A DNA stretch of 6,444 nt from Spartobacteria bacterium (GCA_025355595.1 JANXZI010000399.1:1-6444); one strand, 5' to 3'; positions 1 to 6,444 are shown, numbered from the stretch's first letter. Notes: a model not told the origin generated them from the sequence alone. Numbers and translations are program-made.

Positions 1-1054
1 CCTCGATCTTCGAGTGCGCGTCCCACTTGCTGCCGGCGCCGCTGTAGAGCTGGACGAAGCGCACGCCGCGCTCGACGAGTCGGCGCGAGAGGAGACACAT
101 CTTTCCGAACTCGGCGGTCTCCTTGGAATCAATGCCGTAGAGCTTTTTCGTCTCGTCACTTTCCTTCGACATGTCCACGGCCTCGGGCGCCTCGGCCTGC
201 ATGCGGAAGGCAAGCTCGTAGCTCGCGATGCGCGCGTCGAGCTCGCTCTGGAGCTGGCGCGTGGCGGCGTGCCCGCGGTTGAGCGTGTTGAGAAAGTCGA
301 GCTTGCCGCGCTGCTGCGCATCGGAGATTCCGGCGGGCGTGTTGAGATTTGGAATGGGCTCGCTCGATGCGGTGATGCGCGTGCCCTGATACACTGCGGG
401 CATGAAGCCGCCGCCCCAGTTGCGCGGGCCGTTCACGACGGACGACGCGTTGTCCTGCATGACGACGAATGAGGGCAGGTTCTGATTTTCGCTGCCGAGG
501 CCGTAGCTTGTCCATGCGCCGAGCGAAGGTCGGCCCGCGAGGATGGAGCCGGTGTTCATCTGGCAGACGCCGGCGGAATGATTGATGCCATCGGCCCAGC
601 ACGAACGGAGGACCGAGATGTCATCGGCGCAGGTGGCGATGTGCGGGAGCCAATCGCTGACCCACAGGCCGCTCTTGCCGTGCTGCGCCCACTGGCGTTT
701 CGACGCGAGGATCGGCGAGTCAAATTCTCCCATCGCGGTGATGACGCGGCCGAAGCTCGGCGGGATCGGTTTGCCTGCGAGTTCGTGGAGCAGCGGCTTC
801 GGGTCGAACGTGTCCATGTGCGAAGGCCCGCCTTCCATGAAAAGGAAGATCACATTCTTCGCCTTGGGGGCGAAGTGCGGCTTCTTCGGCGCGAGCGGAT
901 TGATGCTCTGCGGTCTCACGGACGCAGCATCGAGTGACGTGCCGCGCAGCATATCGAGCAGCGCGAGCGCGCCGAAGCCTGTGCCGCTTTTCAACAGGAA
1001 ATCGCGCCGGCTGAATGCGTGTTCGCGGCGACCGCAGAAGGAGGAATTTTGCAT
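1..1054 (-). CDS. DUF1501 family protein, Tat-exported, 3' end missing
   Basis: This gene starts at the ATG at 1054 and runs off the left edge with no stop; 351 codons are visible, and family members are usually about 450-500 residues. The N-terminus has a twin-arginine signal, SRRDFLLK at residues 15-22, followed by a hydrophobic stretch (about 24-36), so export as a folded protein is expected. The family signature GGPSHMDTFDPKP is at 75-87, NHSAGVCQMNTG at 157-168, RPSLGAWTSYGLGSENQNLPSFVV spans 174-197, and WDAH is at 344-347 near the cut. DUF1501 proteins belong to the alkaline phosphatase/sulfatase-like fold; I cannot assign a nucleophile or metal ligands from this sequence. It begins three bases after the stop of the cytochrome/DUF1553 gene, the usual partner, so the two probably share a transcript and act together. 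No Shine-Dalgarno sequence precedes the ATG, which suggests coupling to the upstream gene. Family assignment is firm; the substrate is unknown. Confidence 0.95.
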   Translation of the reverse strand, partial: MQNSSFCGRREHAFSRRDFLLKSGTGFGALALLDMLRGTSLDAASVRPQSINPLAPKKPHFAPKAKNVIFLFMEGGPSHMDTFDPKPLLHELAGKPIPPSFGRVITAMGEFDSPILASKRQWAQHGKSGLWVSDWLPHIATCADDISVLRSCWADGINHSAGVCQMNTGSILAGRPSLGAWTSYGLGSENQNLPSFVVMQDNASSVVNGPRNWGGGFMPAVYQGTRITASSEPIPNLNTPAGISDAQQRGKLDFLNTLNRGHAATRQLQSELDARIASYELAFRMQAEAPEAVDMSKESDETKKLYGIDSKETAEFGKMCLLSRRLVERGVRFVQLYSGAGSKWDAHSKIE

Positions 1055-1057
1055 GGA

Positions 1058-4000
1058 TCAGTCGACGTAGAGAAATTCGTTTGAGTTCAGGAGAATGTGG
1101 CAGAAGTCCACGAGCGCGGCAAAGCGCGGGTCCTTCACTTTTCCCTTTTGCTGCGCAGCGGAAATGTCATGGCCGTGCCCGGAGCTGTCGGCGTACGGAT
1201 TCGGCGTGGCCTCGAATTTCCAGTAGCCCATCGTGTGCTCGCCGGGCGAGGGGCTGGTGAAGATCAACTCCTCGGCTTTCAGCGCGGTGTCGGAGAGGCG
1301 CATGTCGTCCACGAGCCCATCGAACTGGTTCCCATTGCCAGCGCCGAGCCCGCCGATGACGAGCGGCGACTCGTTCGCAATGCCGCTGGTGACGGTGTGC
1401 GCGATCTGCACGGACTGCATGGGCTCGTCGTCGTTCGTGAGATCCTTGGCGTAAAACGTGATGCCTTTCTCCGTGGCGTTGTCGAGGTCCACGGTCACGG
1501 CGATGAAGTACGGCTTGCCGATGTCAATGTGCAGGCCCGAGAAAATCGGCTCGACGGGATCGGTCGCCTTCCACGGCTTGTCGCCGCAGAGCTGGAGCAC
1601 GAGTGTCTGCGGCTTGTTGCGCGAGCCTGCGCCGGTGATGCCGAGCGACCATCCGGGGTGGCCTTTGTGGCCGTCCCACTTCGAGACGATCGTGCGGACC
1701 GCGCTGGTGGGATAGACGGACTTCACATTGATGAACGCCTCGATGGTGAAATCGCCGCGCGGAAATGCGGCGGCATGCGGGACGACGAGGCGCTCCTGGC
1801 CTGATTCCGGCATGAGCTGCGCGGCGCGGCCATCGCGCGTCTGCATCTTTTCGGCGATGAATGCCACTGCCTCGGAATCGCTCCCGCCGCCGCTGATTTC
1901 CTTGGCCTGCTTCTGGATGAAATTTTGCGCGGCCTGAAGGGTCGCGGCATTCGGATCGCGCCCGTAGCAGAGGCGGAATGCGTCGGTGAGGATCTCCATT
2001 TCCTCCGAGGAGTTTTCCTTTTTCAGCCGCATGGCAAAGGCCCGCGCCCGTTCGAGTGTCCACTTGCTGTTGATCATCAGCAGTGACTGCGTGGGCGTAG
2101 TCGTCGTGTTGCGCTGCGAGATGCTGTTGAAGCCGTCCGGCTCGTCGAAGACCTCGAGCACGGGGTCGCGGTTGTTGCGGCGGAACTTCGTGTAGATGCT
2201 GCGCACGTGACGTTCCGGCTCCGCGCCGGGGCCGCCGTCGGGAAAGGCGATCTCGCCGGTGACGGTGAGCACGGCATCGCGGATCTGCTCGGCGTCGAGG
2301 CGGTGCGTCGGCATGTGCCAGAGCAGGCGGTTCTCCGGGTCAGCGAGTTTCGCCTGCGCGGCGATCGGATTCGTCGAGGACTGCATAAAAGTCGCGCTCG
2401 TGAGGATGAGGCGGTTCAGCTTCTTGATGCTCCAGCCATTGTCCACAAACCAGCGCGCGAGCCAGTCGAGCAGTTCGGGGTGCGACGGTTTCTCGCCGAG
2501 CGTGCCGAAGTCGCTGGCATTCACCGCGAGGCCGTGGCCGAAGTGTTCCTGCCACACGCGATTCACGATGACGCGCGCGGTGAGCGGATTCTCCGGCTGC
2601 GCGAGCCAGCGTGCGAGCGCACTGCGCCGTCCCGTGCTGTTCGGCAGGGGCTCGATCTTCGCAGGTGCCTCGTCGAGCACGGAGAGGAAGCCCGGTGCGA
2701 TTTCTCCGAGGGCTTTCTTTTTGGGAATGACCACGGGCGACGCCGCCGGGCCGACATCCGTGGCGATGGGCGCGCGCGGGAGCGGCTCGGGCTTCTCGGC
2801 GCGGAATTTGTTCAGCTCGGCGATGAGCGTGTTGCGATGCGATTTCGCCGGCTCCTTCACGTGCGCCTCGAAGCGCTTGTCCTGATATTCATACGACACC
2901 TGCCGCCATGCGAGTTCCACGATCTGCTGTTCGTACGGGGTGCGATCCGCGGCGTCCTTCGCGATGAGCGCCTGCGTCTCCGGCGGAAATTTTTTCACGG
3001 CTTCCTTCTCCGACCGCGCGCGGATCGGATCCTCGATGTGCGCGATTTTTTCGCGGATGCCCGCGGTCTTCGCGGCCCAGGCGCTGAATTTTTCGTCGTA
3101 TGCCTTGCGCTCCGCCGGCGACGCGACCTCGGCCTCGTCAATCAGCCGGACGGGTGCGAAGAACGCCTGAAGCCGGAAGTAGTCCTTCTGCAGGATGGGA
3201 TCGAATTTGTGATCGTGGCAGCGTGCGCATTGCACGCCCATGCCGAGGAAGACATCCGCCGTCGTGTCGGTGATGTCGTTGAGCATGTTCGTCCACTGGC
3301 CTGCCGCGTCGCGGTTGTTGTACTCGTAGATGCCGAGGGTGAGATAGCCCGTGGCGATGCGCGCGGCGGGATCGTCCGGCCAGAGTTCGTCGCCCGCGAT
3401 CTGCTCCTGCACGAAGCGATCGTAGGGCTTGTCGGCATTGAAGCTCGCGATCACGTAGTCGCGGTAACGCCACGCGTTTGGGCGATAGTCGTCGGCCCGG
3501 TACCCGTCGCTCTCGGCATAGCGCACGAGGTCGAGCCAATGACGCGCCCAGTGCTCGCCGTAGCGGGGGCTGGCGAGCAATTTGTCCACGAGCTTGCCGT
3601 ACGCATCGGGCGACATGTCGGCGGCAAATGCGGCGGCCTCCTCCGGCTTCGGCGGCAGCCCCGTGAGATCGAAATAGGCGCGGCGGATCAGCGCCGTCCG
3701 ATCCGCAGCGGGCGCGGGTTTCAGCTTCGCCGCGTTCAGGCTCGCGGAAATGAAGCGGTCAATCTCGTTCGCGCCCCATTTCTCCCTCGCAGGCGGCTCG
3801 GCTTTCACCGCGGGCCGGAACGCCCACCACTGCCGGTCCGCGTCCGTGAGCTTGCCCCGCGGGCGTGCCTTCATCTTTTGTCCCGGCAATTCCGGCCACG
3901 GCACGCCGAGCTTCACCCACTGCGTGAGCGTGGCGATTTGCGCGGCGGTGAGGCGCTCGCCCTTCGGCGGCATCTGGAGGTCGGTATTCTTATAGCCGAT

Positions 4001-4249
4001 CGCCTCGATGATGAGGCTCTTCGCCGGATTGCCAGGTACGACGGCCGGCCCGGTGTCGCCGCCGGTGAGCAGCGCCTCGCGCGAATCCACGAGCAGGTTG
4101 CCCTTCATCTTTTCGCCGTGGCTGTGGCATTTGAAACAATGCTGCGTGAGGATGGGCTGCACCTTTTGGCGGAAAAAAATGTCGCCCTCGCTCTCTGCGG
4201 CGCAGAGGGCGGCGGTGAGCGGGAGGATGGCGAGAGGAAGAAAACGCAT
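1058..4249 (-). CDS. Exported dihaem cytochrome c / DUF1549 / DUF1553 protein with inserted LamG domain
   Basis: The protein has 1063 residues. Residues 1-18 form a short Sec signal peptide (MRFLPLAILPLTAALCAA), which is why the ATG at 4249 is chosen over the in-frame ATG at 4465. Domains in order: a planctomycete-type cytochrome c (about 20-115) with haem motif CFKCH at 38-42 and a possible axial Met93 in LQMPP; DUF1549 (about 158-370) with a second haem motif CARCH at 341-345, followed by DHKFDPI; a charged, proline-containing linker (371-535); DUF1553 (about 540-785) with NPLTARVIVNRVWQEHFG at 554-571 and an RNTTTTPTQSL segment at 713-723; a LamG/concanavalin-like domain (about 800-1025); and the DUF1553 tail LLNSNEFLYVD at 1053-1063. 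Haem attachment implies the protein works outside the cytoplasm. The DUF1501 gene follows after three bases. Such pairs are many-copy in Planctomycetota and Verrucomicrobiota, with no proven reaction. Electron transfer plus glycan binding is an inference from the domains. No Shine-Dalgarno sequence is visible. Confidence 0.95.
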   Translation of the reverse strand: MRFLPLAILPLTAALCAAESEGDIFFRQKVQPILTQHCFKCHSHGEKMKGNLLVDSREALLTGGDTGPAVVPGNPAKSLIIEAIGYKNTDLQMPPKGERLTAAQIATLTQWVKLGVPWPELPGQKMKARPRGKLTDADRQWWAFRPAVKAEPPAREKWGANEIDRFISASLNAAKLKPAPAADRTALIRRAYFDLTGLPPKPEEAAAFAADMSPDAYGKLVDKLLASPRYGEHWARHWLDLVRYAESDGYRADDYRPNAWRYRDYVIASFNADKPYDRFVQEQIAGDELWPDDPAARIATGYLTLGIYEYNNRDAAGQWTNMLNDITDTTADVFLGMGVQCARCHDHKFDPILQKDYFRLQAFFAPVRLIDEAEVASPAERKAYDEKFSAWAAKTAGIREKIAHIEDPIRARSEKEAVKKFPPETQALIAKDAADRTPYEQQIVELAWRQVSYEYQDKRFEAHVKEPAKSHRNTLIAELNKFRAEKPEPLPRAPIATDVGPAASPVVIPKKKALGEIAPGFLSVLDEAPAKIEPLPNSTGRRSALARWLAQPENPLTARVIVNRVWQEHFGHGLAVNASDFGTLGEKPSHPELLDWLARWFVDNGWSIKKLNRLILTSATFMQSSTNPIAAQAKLADPENRLLWHMPTHRLDAEQIRDAVLTVTGEIAFPDGGPGAEPERHVRSIYTKFRRNNRDPVLEVFDEPDGFNSISQRNTTTTPTQSLLMINSKWTLERARAFAMRLKKENSSEEMEILTDAFRLCYGRDPNAATLQAAQNFIQKQAKEISGGGSDSEAVAFIAEKMQTRDGRAAQLMPESGQERLVVPHAAAFPRGDFTIEAFINVKSVYPTSAVRTIVSKWDGHKGHPGWSLGITGAGSRNKPQTLVLQLCGDKPWKATDPVEPIFSGLHIDIGKPYFIAVTVDLDNATEKGITFYAKDLTNDDEPMQSVQIAHTVTSGIANESPLVIGGLGAGNGNQFDGLVDDMRLSDTALKAEELIFTSPSPGEHTMGYWKFEATPNPYADSSGHGHDISAAQQKGKVKDPRFAALVDFCHILLNSNEFLYVD

Positions 4250-4354
4250 GGTCGGGCTGTCGGATCGCACTGTGCCTGCACCCGCGACTTTTGCCAGTAC
4301 GGTGTTCGTGAATGCACGCCCGCCGCTTGGCCTGCGAGCCCTGCCCGGAACCCT

Positions 4355-4400
4355 GCAAAGGAAATACCGCTCCTTGGCGTCTTCGCGGCTTTGCGCGACA
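4355..4400. repeat. Possible dispersed intergenic repeat (CGCAAAGACGC type)
   Basis: On the plus strand the stretch at 4370-4400 contains CCTTGGCGTCTTCGCGGCTT followed by TGCGCGAC. This resembles a family of short intergenic repeats of the form CTTxGCGTCTTxGCGxxTTTGCG that I recognise from many environmental Gram-negative genomes, where spurious proteins read REDAK or FAALR. An imperfect dyad surrounds it: GCAAAG at 4355-4360 pairs with CTTTGC at 4389-4394, and CCGC at 4367-4370 pairs with GCGG at 4385-4388. Only one copy is in the window, so repeat status is recalled, not shown here. Confidence 0.4.
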
Positions 4401-4477
4401 CCGATCACGGGACTTCCGGGACACCCTCTGCGATTGGGGAGAGACGAATCATCCGAGTGAGTCATCGCCTCGTTCCA

Positions 4478-4508
4478 CCACGACGGCGTCGCCGTTACTT
4501 TTTCGTGG
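4478..4508 (-). terminator. Possible hairpin after mlaD
   Basis: The hairpin lies 17 bases past the mlaD stop. The outer arms are CCACGA at 4478-4483 and TCGTGG at 4503-4508. An inner stem, ACGGC at 4483-4487 and GCCGT at 4491-4495, has a three-base loop and shares base 4483 with the outer arm. On the minus strand no T-run follows the stem, so it is not a textbook intrinsic terminator. It could instead stabilise the 3' end of the Mla transcript. The position fits the end of an operon; the function is inferred. Confidence 0.3.
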
Positions 4509-4524
4509 CGGGCCTCTCGTGGGG

Positions 4525-5586
4525 TTAACGCCGGGACGAAGTCGGAACGGGAGTGGTGCTGGTCCCGCGCCCAGGCTGGGCGATGACGGCCTTTTTCAAC
4601 GGGATCGCGCGGCGCGCGTCGGGCTGCTTTTCTTCGGCGTACTTTTTCGTGCTCGGCCAGATGAGGCGCCAGGGCTGGTGCTTCACCGTGTCGCTGGCTT
4701 GGGCGAGGTTTGCGCCGACCTGGGTGAACTGCCCGCGGAGTTGATTCAGGGTGCTGTCGAGGCTTTCGGAGGTGCGGCGGAAATTGCGCAGGGTGGTCTT
4801 GATGTCCTCGTTGTTCGCGAGGGTGGCGGTGAAGCGTTCGCTATTGTCGAGCGTCTTGGAAAGCGAGCTTCCGGGGGCCAGCATGGCGGAGAAGCGGTCG
4901 AGTGACTGTGAGAGTTTTCCTTTCTCGCTGGTGAGGGCCTGCACGTTGTCGAGAGATTGGCGGAGGGAGCCGCCGGGCCCGCTCAGTTCCGTGAGATGGG
5001 TGCCGAATTTCCGAATCTCGGCCAGCGCGGCGGGCAGGTCGGAGCCCTCGGCGGTGACTTTGGTGAGGTTGTCGGCGGTCGCCTGCAGGGATTCAAACAT
5101 GGCGGCGGCCTTGGTCAGGACGGGGTCTATTTTCTCGAGCACGGCGGGGACGGCGTCGGCAATCCCCGGAGGACGGGCACCGATGAAAGTGGCACGGTCG
5201 GGGGCCAGGCCGCTGGCTTCTTCGCCGTAGGTGAAGTCAATCACCGCCTCGCCGAGCAGCCGTGGCTGGACCATTTCCACGGTCACCTTGCGGTAGATTT
5301 TTGCGCTCGCCTGGACCTGCACCTCCACGAGCGCCTCGAGTTCAGGCTGCGGTCGGTCCTTCTCCGGGACGGGCGAGTAGAGGGCGCGGACCTGGCCGAT
5401 CTTGCGGCCCGCGAGCATGACTTGCGCGCCTTCCTTGATGCCTGACGCGTTTTTGAAATGGATGCGGAAGGTTTTTTGCGGCACGAAGAACCCGGGTGCC
5501 CCGAGGTAGATCACGGCGGCGACGAGCGTGACGAGCGTGAGCACCACGAGCAGGCCGGTGCGGATTTCATTGCGGGCGATTTTCAT
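4525..5586 (-). CDS. mlaD: MlaD-like protein with single MCE domain and long helical tail
   Basis: This 353-residue protein is the substrate-binding, membrane-anchored part of an Mla-type phospholipid transporter. Residues 1-10 are a short cytoplasmic end, 11-29 form one transmembrane helix (GLLVVLTLVTLVAAVIYLG), and about 38-122 form the MCE domain, including GIKEGAQVMLAGRKIGQV at 49-66 and LLGEAVIDFTYG at 110-121. From about 145 to 302 the sequence is predicted helical, with a degenerate repeat containing SLD or TLD; HQPWRLIWPSTKKY at 303-316 and a basic, Pro/Thr/Ser-rich end follow. E. coli MlaD is only about 183 residues, so the extra length is the tail. The start ATG overlaps the mlaF stop as ATGA, and no Shine-Dalgarno sequence is visible, so translation is probably coupled. 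MCE proteins of this kind form hexameric rings on the permease. The mlaD symbol is by family and operon position; a different MCE subfamily name could be justified. Confidence 0.93.
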   Translation of the reverse strand: MKIARNEIRTGLLVVLTLVTLVAAVIYLGAPGFFVPQKTFRIHFKNASGIKEGAQVMLAGRKIGQVRALYSPVPEKDRPQPELEALVEVQVQASAKIYRKVTVEMVQPRLLGEAVIDFTYGEEASGLAPDRATFIGARPPGIADAVPAVLEKIDPVLTKAAAMFESLQATADNLTKVTAEGSDLPAALAEIRKFGTHLTELSGPGGSLRQSLDNVQALTSEKGKLSQSLDRFSAMLAPGSSLSKTLDNSERFTATLANNEDIKTTLRNFRRTSESLDSTLNQLRGQFTQVGANLAQASDTVKHQPWRLIWPSTKKYAEEKQPDARRAIPLKKAVIAQPGRGTSTTPVPTSSRR

Positions 5587-6362
5587 GCGGAGGCAGTGTG
5601 TTCGAGGATCGGGCCTTTCGTGTCGCCGGAGATGAATTGCGCGACGACCGGGTTGCCGGAATTTTTAAAATCTTCGGGGGTTTCCTCGGCGATGATCTCC
5701 CCACGGTAGAGCATCGCCATGCGCGTGGCGATGCGGAAGGCGCTGCCCATCTCGTGCGTGACGATGATGGAAGTGGCCCCGATTTTTTCGCTGAGTGAGA
5801 CGATCAGCTCATCAATGACCGAGGTGATGACCGGGTCGAGGCCCGCGCCGGGCTCGTCGTAGAGGATCAGCTCGGGGTCCATGATGATGCCGCGCGCGAG
5901 GCCGATGCGTTTGCGCATCCCGCCGCTCAGCTCGGAGGGCATCTTCTCGCGCACCTCGCTCATGCCGACCATCTCCAGCTTTTCATCCACCTTCAGATCG
6001 ATTTCCGCGGGCGTCATCCGGGTGAGTTCCTCCAGTGGCAGCGCGAGATTATCCCGCACATTGAGGGAGCTGATGAGCGCGCTGTACTGATAGACCATAC
6101 CGATCTTCTGGCGGATGCGATTGAGCCGGCGGCGGCTCATTTTCGTCACGTCGCGGCCTTTGAAAAACACCGTGCCCGCCGTGGGCCGGAGGATGCCCAG
6201 GACGAGCCGGAGGAGCGTGCTCTTTCCGCTGCCCGACTGGCCCAGCACGGTGAGTCGCGCGCGGTCGGTGACGCGCAGATTCACGCCGGTGAGCACTTTC
6301 GTTTCACCGAAGGCCAGATGCACATCGCGCAACTCGACGATGGGTGGAGGTTCCGCGCTCAT
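5583..6362 (-). CDS. mlaF: MlaF-like ABC transporter ATPase
   Basis: This 259-residue nucleotide-binding subunit powers the Mla/MCE lipid transporter from the cytoplasmic face of the inner membrane. All ATPase motifs are intact: Walker A GQSGSGKST at 41-49, Q-loop Gln92, signature LSGGM at 145-149, Walker B LILYDEP at 165-171 with Asp169 and the catalytic Glu170, D-loop GLDP at 174-177, and the switch His203. The form LSGGMRKRIGLARGI with YDEPGAGLDP is typical of the Mla/MceG/Ttg2A branch and not of amino-acid or metal importers. Length is normal for the family. Its ATG overlaps the permease stop, and its own stop overlaps the mlaD start, each by four bases, which places it in the middle of a tightly coupled operon. 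No Shine-Dalgarno sequence is visible before the ATG. Confidence 0.96.
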   Translation of the reverse strand: MSAEPPPIVELRDVHLAFGETKVLTGVNLRVTDRARLTVLGQSGSGKSTLLRLVLGILRPTAGTVFFKGRDVTKMSRRRLNRIRQKIGMVYQYSALISSLNVRDNLALPLEELTRMTPAEIDLKVDEKLEMVGMSEVREKMPSELSGGMRKRIGLARGIIMDPELILYDEPGAGLDPVITSVIDELIVSLSEKIGATSIIVTHEMGSAFRIATRMAMLYRGEIIAEETPEDFKNSGNPVVAQFISGDTKGPILEHTASA

Positions 6363-6444
6363 TTGTCGGTGATGGCGACGAGCACCACGTTGCAGAGCGT
6401 GTCAAAGGCGATGACCGTCGTGATGACGGTCACCACGCTCGAAG
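6359..6444 (-). CDS. mlaE: MlaE-like ABC permease, C-terminal fragment
   Basis: Only the last 27 codons and the stop are in the window; the rest lies beyond the right edge. The visible sequence reads SSVVTVITTVIAFDTLCNVV and then LVAITDK. It begins with polar residues and continues as a hydrophobic segment, as expected for the final transmembrane helix of an MlaE/YrbE permease. The TGA stop overlaps the mlaF ATG as ATGA. Identification rests mainly on position, since mlaE-mlaF-mlaD is the standard order, plus the hydrophobic end. The fragment is too short to prove the family alone. Confidence 0.75.
   Translation of the reverse strand, partial: SSVVTVITTVIAFDTLCNVVLVAITDK

Larger units (their letters stand above)
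4250..4524. other. Intergenic gap between the Mla operon and the DUF1553 gene
   Basis: This 275-base gap separates two minus-strand units. It must contain whatever leader or promoter serves the DUF1553 gene, but I see no convincing -35/-10 pair. The minus-strand frame that extends the DUF1553 gene upstream to 4465 stays open here. Its translation (SREDAKERY and surroundings) looks like translated intergenic repeat, not protein. A possible hairpin lies at 4478-4508 and a repeat-like stretch at 4355-4400; both are listed separately. Nothing else is supported. Confidence 0.7.

Noticed and set aside
14..472. Plus-strand open frame of 152 codons at the left edge
   Set aside because: It is antisense to the DUF1501 coding region, whose minus-strand translation carries clear family motifs.
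1097..1804. Plus-strand open frame of 235 codons
   Set aside because: It is antisense to the LamG part of the DUF1553 protein and shows no recognisable domain.
4193..4249. Lipoprotein signal at Cys16 of the DUF1553 protein
   Set aside because: The residues before Cys16 are Ala-Ala-Leu; a lipobox needs Gly, Ala or Ser just before the Cys. A Sec cleavage after Ala18 fits better.
4250..4465. N-terminal extension of the DUF1553 protein from the ATG at 4465
   Set aside because: It would bury the signal peptide 72 residues inside the protein, and the extra residues read like translated intergenic repeat. The ATG at 4249 directly precedes the signal peptide.
4483..4503. Intrinsic terminator on the plus strand (stem ACGGC/GCCGT, then a T-run)
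   Set aside because: The T-run follows the short stem on the plus strand, but no plus-strand gene is upstream to be terminated, and a five-pair stem is weak.
2207..4528. Very long open frame (773 codons) on the plus strand
   Set aside because: It lies almost wholly antisense to the DUF1553 gene. Its translation is rich in Arg, Ala, Gly and Val with no recognisable domain, as expected when a high-GC gene leaves its opposite strand free of stops.
4312..4905. Plus-strand open frame of 197 codons spanning the gap and the mlaD end
   Set aside because: It starts in the repeat-like stretch and continues antisense to mlaD, with compositional bias and no domain.

Overview
The window reads as chromosomal DNA from a high-GC, Gram-negative member of the PVC group, most likely a verrucomicrobium; this rests on gene content, not on a marker gene. 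The best evidence is a large cytochrome-c/DUF1549/DUF1553 protein paired with a DUF1501 protein, a gene pair expanded in Planctomycetota and Verrucomicrobiota. All five supported genes lie on the minus strand, so transcription runs from right to left.

Right half (4525-6444): a lipid-transport operon of the Mla/MCE type. It holds the last 27 codons of an MlaE-like permease (cut by the window edge), a complete MlaF-like ATPase and a complete MlaD-like protein with one MCE domain. Both junctions are ATGA overlaps of 4 bases, so the three are almost certainly co-transcribed and translationally coupled. Together they should form an inner-membrane ABC complex that moves phospholipids between the inner membrane and the outer membrane. 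No mlaB or mlaC follows mlaD.

Middle (4250-4524): a 275-base gap with no convincing gene. It carries a possible hairpin just after mlaD, and a short stretch resembling a CGCAAAGACGC-type dispersed intergenic repeat.

Left half (1-4249): a two-gene unit. The first gene encodes a 1063-residue exported protein with two CXXCH haem sites, DUF1549, DUF1553 and a LamG-like domain inserted shortly before the end of DUF1553. Three bases downstream begins a Tat-exported DUF1501 protein, whose last part (perhaps 100-150 residues) lies beyond the left edge. The function of such pairs is not established; the LamG domain and the DUF1501 fold suggest work on extracytoplasmic polymers such as sulfated glycans.

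I saw no rRNA, tRNA, CRISPR array, insertion sequence or phage gene. The many long open frames on the plus strand are antisense shadows caused by high GC. I found no clearly new system. The most distinctive points are the LamG insertion and the repeat-bearing helical tail of the MCE protein.
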